Source: Bdellovibrionales bacterium
GTDB taxonomy: Bacteria > Bdellovibrionota > Bdellovibrionia > Bdellovibrionales > UBA1609
Length of the DNA: 34,208 nucleotides
Assembly (NCBI GenBank): GCA_028819305.1
Contig: JAPPLY010000029.1
Coordinates: 1 to 34,208 of the forward strand
Direction: 5' to 3'
Each line of letters opens with the position of its first letter. The stretch's first letter is position 1. The notes under the pieces are model-generated. The model worked only from the letters and a program-made list of their open reading frames with translations. It was not told the DNA's origin and did not search any database. Below are positions 29,586 to 34,208 of this stretch, piece by piece. Made by a program: the position numbers and the translations under genes.

Positions 29586-30233
29586 ATGAAAAATATATTA
29601 TTCTTTATGTTCATAATAGTAAGTAGTTTTTATGTTTACGCTAGAGGTGAAAATGATGGTTCTGGTGTTGTGAAAAGAAGTAAGCCGGTGACAGATTCGA
29701 CAACAACAGGAACCCCACCTCCTCCATCACCGGTATTTCCACCTTCTCCATCACCTCCCAGTTCCGCCCACGCAATCGTACTTCCTTCTCCATCACCGGT
29801 ATTTAATGTGAAAAGAAGCAAGCCGGTGACAGATTCGACAACAACAGGAACCATTAGAGACGGAACTATAAATATTCATTATGATATTTCACCAGCTATT
29901 GTTGAAAAAAACGCCGAAATACAAGCTTTACGCAAACAAGTTGTAAATTTAGCTAGGAAAGGACACGCTTTAGCTGCTGACTTAAAAGCTTGCAAAGGAA
30001 GAAAATATGCATCCGAATGGAGCGGTGGCGGTGAAGGGACTGAAGGTAGCCCTAACCAAAACAATAGTGGCAACTGGAGCGGCATTGGCGATTTCATTGG
30101 CGGTTTATTTGGGGGCAGCGATGACTCCGACCCTGGTGGCCCCGGTCCTGGCGGCGGCCCTGGCAGCGGCGGCCCTGGCAGCGGCGGCCCTGGCACAGGC
30201 GGCGGTGTCAGTGATGAAGGTGGGCGACGATAA
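29586..30233 (+). CDS. Exported Pro/Gly-rich protein, ARGENDGSGVVKRS family, long paralog
   Basis: Signal peptide; duplicated VKRSKPVTDSTTTGT; charged helical segment IVEKNAEIQALRKQVVNLARKGHALAADLKACKGRK; GGPGPGGGPGSGGPGSGGPGTGGG tail. Confidence 0.75.
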   Translation: MKNILFFMFIIVSSFYVYARGENDGSGVVKRSKPVTDSTTTGTPPPPSPVFPPSPSPPSSAHAIVLPSPSPVFNVKRSKPVTDSTTTGTIRDGTINIHYDISPAIVEKNAEIQALRKQVVNLARKGHALAADLKACKGRKYASEWSGGGEGTEGSPNQNNSGNWSGIGDFIGGLFGGSDDSDPGGPGPGGGPGSGGPGSGGPGTGGGVSDEGGRR

Positions 30234-30265
30234 AGGTCTCTGTTATAATTAAAGGAGAGAGTGTT

Positions 30266-30700
30266 ATGAAAAGTTTATTAATTCTTATCACATTAGTAAG
30301 TAGTTTTTATGTTTACGCTAGAGGTGAAAATGATGGTTCTGGTGTTGTGAAAAGAAGCAAACCAGTGACAAAAAAATCAAGCACCATTAGAGATGAAACT
30401 ATAACTATTAATTATGATATTGTTCACCCAGCTATTGCTGAAAAAAACGCCGAAATACTAGATTTACACAAACAGATTGCAGATTTAGCTAGGAAAGGAC
30501 ACGCTTTAGCCGCTGACTTAAAAGCTTGCAAAGGAAGAAAATATGCATCTGAATGGAGCGGCGGCGGTGAAGGCACTGAAGGTAGCCCTAACAGAGGCGG
30601 TGAAGGTAATGGAGGCAGCACAGGCGGCGGTGTCAGTGATGAAGGGGGAAGGGCCAGTATTACAGACTTTCCAGAGCCGGAGACCGGTATTATTAAATAG
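30266..30700 (+). CDS. Exported protein, ARGENDGSGVVKRS family, middle paralog
   Basis: Shares SSFYVYARGENDGSGVVKRSKPVT and the KNAEI...ARKGHALAADLKACKGRKYASEWSGGGEGTEGSPN block with 29586-30233; GGAGAGA upstream of ATG. Confidence 0.75.
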   Translation: MKSLLILITLVSSFYVYARGENDGSGVVKRSKPVTKKSSTIRDETITINYDIVHPAIAEKNAEILDLHKQIADLARKGHALAADLKACKGRKYASEWSGGGEGTEGSPNRGGEGNGGSTGGGVSDEGGRASITDFPEPETGIIK

Positions 30701-30768
30701 GATAATAATATATGGATCGTCCCTGAAAAGTGAACTATTGAGTTAGAGTGTTCATCTTAAACAAATAA

Positions 30769-30806
30769 AAACTGGTCCCGTTCTGAAGTAGAAACGGGAC
30801 CAGTTT
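30769..30806 (+). terminator. Strong hairpin, terminator-like, copy 2
   Basis: Same 38-nt hairpin as 28169-28206. Confidence 0.7.
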
Positions 30807-30909
30807 AAACCCATAGGGTTTTTATATTCAAAAAACCAAACAAAACCCAACTTCAGAGATAAATAACAGGACAAAAGAGGTAACACCACACTCCCACTTA
30901 AACCCAAAG
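30805..30909 (+). repeat. 93-bp repeat family, intergenic copy 2
   Basis: ttaaaccca at 30805 and 30898 (period 93); almost identical to 28205-28306. Confidence 0.85.
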
Positions 30910-30956
30910 CGTTTTATAGAAAGCGGGAAAAACCTTTCTCCAACATGCAAACTATA

Positions 30957-31082
30957 TAGTCGGTTCTGAAAAAGTTTTCTTAATGTCATTCCCGTGAAAA
31001 CGGGAATCCAGAAAGGTAAACAGGGCTAGATGCCCGCTTCCGCGGGCATGACAGTTTGTTGGAACTTTTTCAGAACCGATTA
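30957..31082. mobile_element. 126-bp MITE-like element, copy 3
   Basis: Same length and core as copies 1 and 2 but diverged ends; TIR TAGTCGGTTCTGAAAAAGTT versus TAATCGGTTCTGAAAAAGTT (19/20); perfect ATTCCCGTgaaaACGGGAAT stem. Confidence 0.85.
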
Positions 31083-31095
31083 TATAAATACAAAC

Positions 31096-31154
31096 TTATT
31101 TGGACTAAAATCCAAAATAGTCTTGACTTATTTGGATTTTAGTCAAAAATAGTC
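31096..31154 (+). promoter_or_regulatory. Operator-like direct plus inverted repeats before DUF4143 ATPase
   Basis: Two 27-nt units TTATTTGGA-9 nt-AAAATAGTC with period 32, plus inverted pair GACTAAAATCCAAA (31103-31116) / TTTGGATTTTAGTC (31131-31144); TTGACT between them. Confidence 0.65.
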
Positions 31155-31157
31155 GTA

Positions 31158-32309
31158 ATGAAAAAACATTCTTTTCATAGGCTGAATAAAGCTTTTATTC
31201 TAAAAGATTTAAAAAAAAAGATGGTTCTTCTCACAGGACCACGGCAAGTGGGAAAAACATGGCTCGCAAAGCAGATTATGAACCATTATAAGAACCCACT
31301 GTATCTAAATTACGATTCTCTCAAAGATAAAAAAATGATAAAAGAACAATCCTGGCTAGAGTCTGTAGATCTTATCGTGTTTGATGAAATTCATAAAATG
31401 GATCAATGGAAAAACTACATAAAAGGAATTTTCGACACCCGTCCCCAACACAGAAATATATTGGTAACAGGAAGTGCCCGACTTCAACAAATACAAAGAT
31501 CAGGGGATTCTTTAGCCGGACGTTTTTTTTCCCATACCCTTCTGCCTTTCTCCCTTTTTGAACTAAGCCAGACTAACCAATCTATTGGCTTTAATAAACT
31601 GTTTAGTAGAGGAGGATTTCCAGAACCTCTACTGATGGCGAAAAGTATTAATGAAGCAGAAAGATGGAGGCAGCAATATATGTTTTCCTTATTAAGAGAG
31701 GATATTCCTGACTTTAAAAACCTTCAAAATTATAGAAAAATGGAAACCTTATTATATCTACTTAGAGAAAAAATGAGTTCGCCTATATCTATCAACTCTC
31801 TTTCCCAGGCCCTTGGAATAGACCATAAAACCGTTGAAAAATATATTACTGTTTTAAAAGACCTTTTTATTATTTTCTCAGTTCCTTCATTTTCAAAAAA
31901 TATTGCCCGTTCTCTTTCTAAAACAAAAAAAATCTACTTTTACGATTACGCTTTCATTGACGCCATAAATACAGGGGGACGATGGGAAAATATAGTAGCT
32001 CTCCATTTACTGAAACACTGTCTTTATTTACAAGAAACACAACCCTCTAAAGCATTGCAACTAGTATATTTAAGAACAAAAGACAAAAGGGAAGTGGATT
32101 TCCTACTGACGAAAAAAGGCTCTCCGCATCTGATGATTGAAGTGAAATCAAAAGAAGTTGCTTTTAGTAAAAATTTAATATATTTCCATGACAGATACGG
32201 TATCCCAGGAAAACAGTTATGCCCAAAATTAAAAAGACAAAAGCAAATAAAAGGAAAAAATATCATTTCAGAAAGTCTTGAAACTTTTTTACTTAAACTA
32301 AAAACATAA
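31158..32309 (+). CDS. AAA family ATPase with DUF4143 domain
   Basis: VLLTGPRQVGKTWLAKQI Walker A; DLIVFDEIHKM Walker B; LVTGSARLQQIQRSGDSLAGR; EVDFLLTKKGSPHLMIEVKSK. Confidence 0.93.
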   Translation: MKKHSFHRLNKAFILKDLKKKMVLLTGPRQVGKTWLAKQIMNHYKNPLYLNYDSLKDKKMIKEQSWLESVDLIVFDEIHKMDQWKNYIKGIFDTRPQHRNILVTGSARLQQIQRSGDSLAGRFFSHTLLPFSLFELSQTNQSIGFNKLFSRGGFPEPLLMAKSINEAERWRQQYMFSLLREDIPDFKNLQNYRKMETLLYLLREKMSSPISINSLSQALGIDHKTVEKYITVLKDLFIIFSVPSFSKNIARSLSKTKKIYFYDYAFIDAINTGGRWENIVALHLLKHCLYLQETQPSKALQLVYLRTKDKREVDFLLTKKGSPHLMIEVKSKEVAFSKNLIYFHDRYGIPGKQLCPKLKRQKQIKGKNIISESLETFLLKLKT

Positions 32310-32392
32310 AAAAACTATAAAGAGGCAATGAGAAAATTTTGCCCAATTAGTATCTTCTTATGATTTAAACTCATAAAATACTAAACTTTCCG

Positions 32393-33577
32393 CTATAATA
32401 AAGGCCGAAAAGATAATTCTCTATAACGGTTGATCGTTTTCCTGTAAGGTTCAATCCATATATTTTTATCCAATTTTCTTGTTCTCTTATCAGAAAGTGA
32501 GCAAATGACTATCGGTATTCCTGGAAAATCTTTTTGAAAAGCTTTTAAAGAATGTATATTTTTTATTTGCCGACCTGTTTTACACTCAATGGCTATAAGA
32601 GGCTTTCCACCTGATTCAATTATAAAATCTATTTCCCATCGTCCCTTCCTCCAAAGAGAAATACGATGCTCATATTCTGAATAATCACGAATCCTTATCA
32701 ATTCATTAGCTATCCATGTTTCAAAAAGCATTCCTTTCTCCACCGATGTAGGTTTATCAGAGAGCCTATTTTGCAAAGCTCTTATAACTCCACAATCAAA
32801 AAAATAAAACTTAGGCCGAGCTTTTTTACGCTCACTACGATTAAAAGGCCATATAAATTGGCCCATCAGAGTATCTTCTAAAATGGAATAATGCTCCTTT
32901 ACCGTATTAACATGCACAGCACATTCCCGAGATACATTAGCAAACTCAATCATTTGCCCATTGCATTGAACTGCTACATCCAAAAAACGATAAAACGAAT
33001 CGAGCTTCCGCACAAGAGATTCTGCTTTTATTTCCTCCTTAATATAAGTTGTTACATAGCTCTTCAGGTGAGAAATAGCCTCTTTACTATGATTTTGAAC
33101 AATTAAAGAAGAAATCAAAGGAAGAGATCCAAATCTTAAAATAGTATTAATGTTAAAGTCTTTCCCTAACTCATGGGCTGTCAGAGGATGTAGATTGAAA
33201 TAAATAGCACGCCCTCCCAATAAATTAGCCCCTCCATGTCTTAATTTCCTGGCACTAGAACCAGATAAAAAAAATCGTATTTTTTTTCTATCAATCCCCA
33301 TCTGAACATAATCCAAAAGCTTTGGAATTTTTTGAATCTCATCCACCATAACCACCATATTGGGCTTTAAAAATGAAATAGCCTCCCAAAATTCATGCGG
33401 ACGAGTACGAAAGGCTATTTCCACTTGAGGGTCCAATAGATCAAAACAGACATCAGCCCCCAGCTGATTGAGAAGGGAGGTCTTTCCCGTCATACGCGGC
33501 CCCATTAGAAAACAAGAAGAATTTAGTGACTTAAGTTGAATCTCCCTTTTATACAATATATTGTTACTTGTACGCAT
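32393..33577 (-). CDS. AAA family ATPase with DUF4143 domain
   Basis: FLMGPRMTGKTSLLNQLG; MVVMVDEIQKIPKLLDYV; LSGSSARKLRHGGANLLGGR; WEIDFIIESGGKPLIAIECKTG. Start set at ATG 33577 (track start 33586). Confidence 0.92.
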   Translation of the reverse strand: MRTSNNILYKREIQLKSLNSSCFLMGPRMTGKTSLLNQLGADVCFDLLDPQVEIAFRTRPHEFWEAISFLKPNMVVMVDEIQKIPKLLDYVQMGIDRKKIRFFLSGSSARKLRHGGANLLGGRAIYFNLHPLTAHELGKDFNINTILRFGSLPLISSLIVQNHSKEAISHLKSYVTTYIKEEIKAESLVRKLDSFYRFLDVAVQCNGQMIEFANVSRECAVHVNTVKEHYSILEDTLMGQFIWPFNRSERKKARPKFYFFDCGVIRALQNRLSDKPTSVEKGMLFETWIANELIRIRDYSEYEHRISLWRKGRWEIDFIIESGGKPLIAIECKTGRQIKNIHSLKAFQKDFPGIPIVICSLSDKRTRKLDKNIWIEPYRKTINRYRELSFRPLL

Positions 33578-33597
33578 AAATAACAATATACTGTATA
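33550..33597. promoter_or_regulatory. Operator-like inverted repeat across the start codon of DUF4143 ATPase
   Basis: TATACAATATATTGTTA-14 nt-TAACAATATACTGTATA (16/17 complementary); the 14-nt spacer holds the start codon. Confidence 0.6.
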
Positions 33598-33740
33598 TTT
33601 ATAACTATATCCACTGTTTTATTAGATTCTATAAAGAATGAAGTTTAAAAGCAAATTAGTCCTTTGACACAGCAATAGCTAGTAGTTACTCTGTGACAAC
33701 ATTTGATATACAAACAAATAAAACATTTATTGGAATTAAA

Positions 33741-34208
33741 ATGAACGGATCACAATTTTATTACGCCCATAATGTACTGGGCATTTCTTCACTTCTGAAA
33801 CCTCAAAAAATCCGTTCCACCTATCGCCTACATCATAGTTCAGAAAAAGAAATTGATTTTCTGTTTTTCTGCCAACAACTAAATACAGAAAAAGACCCTT
33901 CTTTAATTCAAAAAATAGCTCAAGCCCTGGGTTTCCCCAATTACGCAATAGTGGAAATCAGAGATAAACAAAACCCATACGTTCCTTATATTCTGAATAA
34001 CCTACTGACCCGCTTTTGCCCAAAAGGTTTTGTCATTTTTGGACCTGACTTAGCCCCCCACTTAAACCCAAAGGGTTTTAATTTTTACAACTCCGAACAA
34101 AAACCAACTTTAGAAATAAAAAAAAGAGCAAAAGAGGTAAAACAACATTCCCGCTTAAACCCAAAGGGTTTTAATTTTTACAACTCCGAACAAAAACCAA
34201 CTTTAGAA
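33741..34208 (+). CDS. Truncated ORF ending in in-frame 31-aa tandem repeats (runs off window)
   Basis: 156 codons with no stop from ATG 33741 to the window end: MNGSQFYYAHNVLGISSLLKP...LNPKGFNFYNSEQKPTLEIKKRAKEVKQHSRLNPKGFNFYNSEQKPTLE; absent from the ORF track because it is open-ended. Confidence 0.65.
   Translation, partial: MNGSQFYYAHNVLGISSLLKPQKIRSTYRLHHSSEKEIDFLFFCQQLNTEKDPSLIQKIAQALGFPNYAIVEIRDKQNPYVPYILNNLLTRFCPKGFVIFGPDLAPHLNPKGFNFYNSEQKPTLEIKKRAKEVKQHSRLNPKGFNFYNSEQKPTLE
34061..34208 (+). repeat. 93-bp tandem repeat inside the ORF
   Basis: 34061-34115 and 34154-34208 are identical (55 bp), period 93; second unit cut by window end. Confidence 0.95.

Noticed and set aside
29636-30252. 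ORFs in alternative frames (29636..29854 -, 29879..30196 -, 30007..30252 +)
   Set aside because: Pro-rich or Ala-rich products are frame shadows of the Gly/Pro-rich coding sequence.
34061-34208. Possible CRISPR start (55-bp identical repeats with 38-bp spacer)
   Set aside because: The spacer-equivalent is homologous to the same part of the 28205 and 30805 copies, and the whole 93-bp unit is in-frame coding; it is an ordinary tandem repeat.
1-34208. rRNA or tRNA genes
   Set aside because: No recognisable rRNA segments or convincing tRNA cloverleafs seen by eye; a tRNAscan/Infernal run would settle it.

Overview
This is a low-GC bacterial window from a Gram-negative: BamA, LolC/E-LolD and HtrA are present. 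The gene mix is loosely reminiscent of Bdellovibrionota/deltaproteobacterial or host-associated lineages, but taxonomy cannot be proven here. Core genes are trmD, an AGCS Na+/alanine symporter, bamA, lolD/lolC-E, a MoxR-DUF58-(TM protein)-VWA (Bat-like) operon, a DUF1844 protein, an HtrA/DegP-type protease, an NtrC-type sigma54 activator and nrdA/nrdB. Between and after these lie accessory regions: three intact AAA+DUF4143 ATPases plus a probable fossil of a fourth, an Rpn/PD-(D/E)XK nuclease-like protein, large exported orphans, and an NYN-domain RNase-like gene with a hairpin leader. The most unusual part is 27.5-34.2 kb. It contains three paralogous small exported proteins (one Gly/Pro-rich), three copies of a 126-bp MITE-like element, duplicated hairpin/terminator tails, and a 93-bp (31-codon) repeat family. 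That repeat occurs in two intergenic tails and also as an in-frame tandem in an ORF running off the right edge. All calls come from reading the sequence and motif memory; no database search was run.
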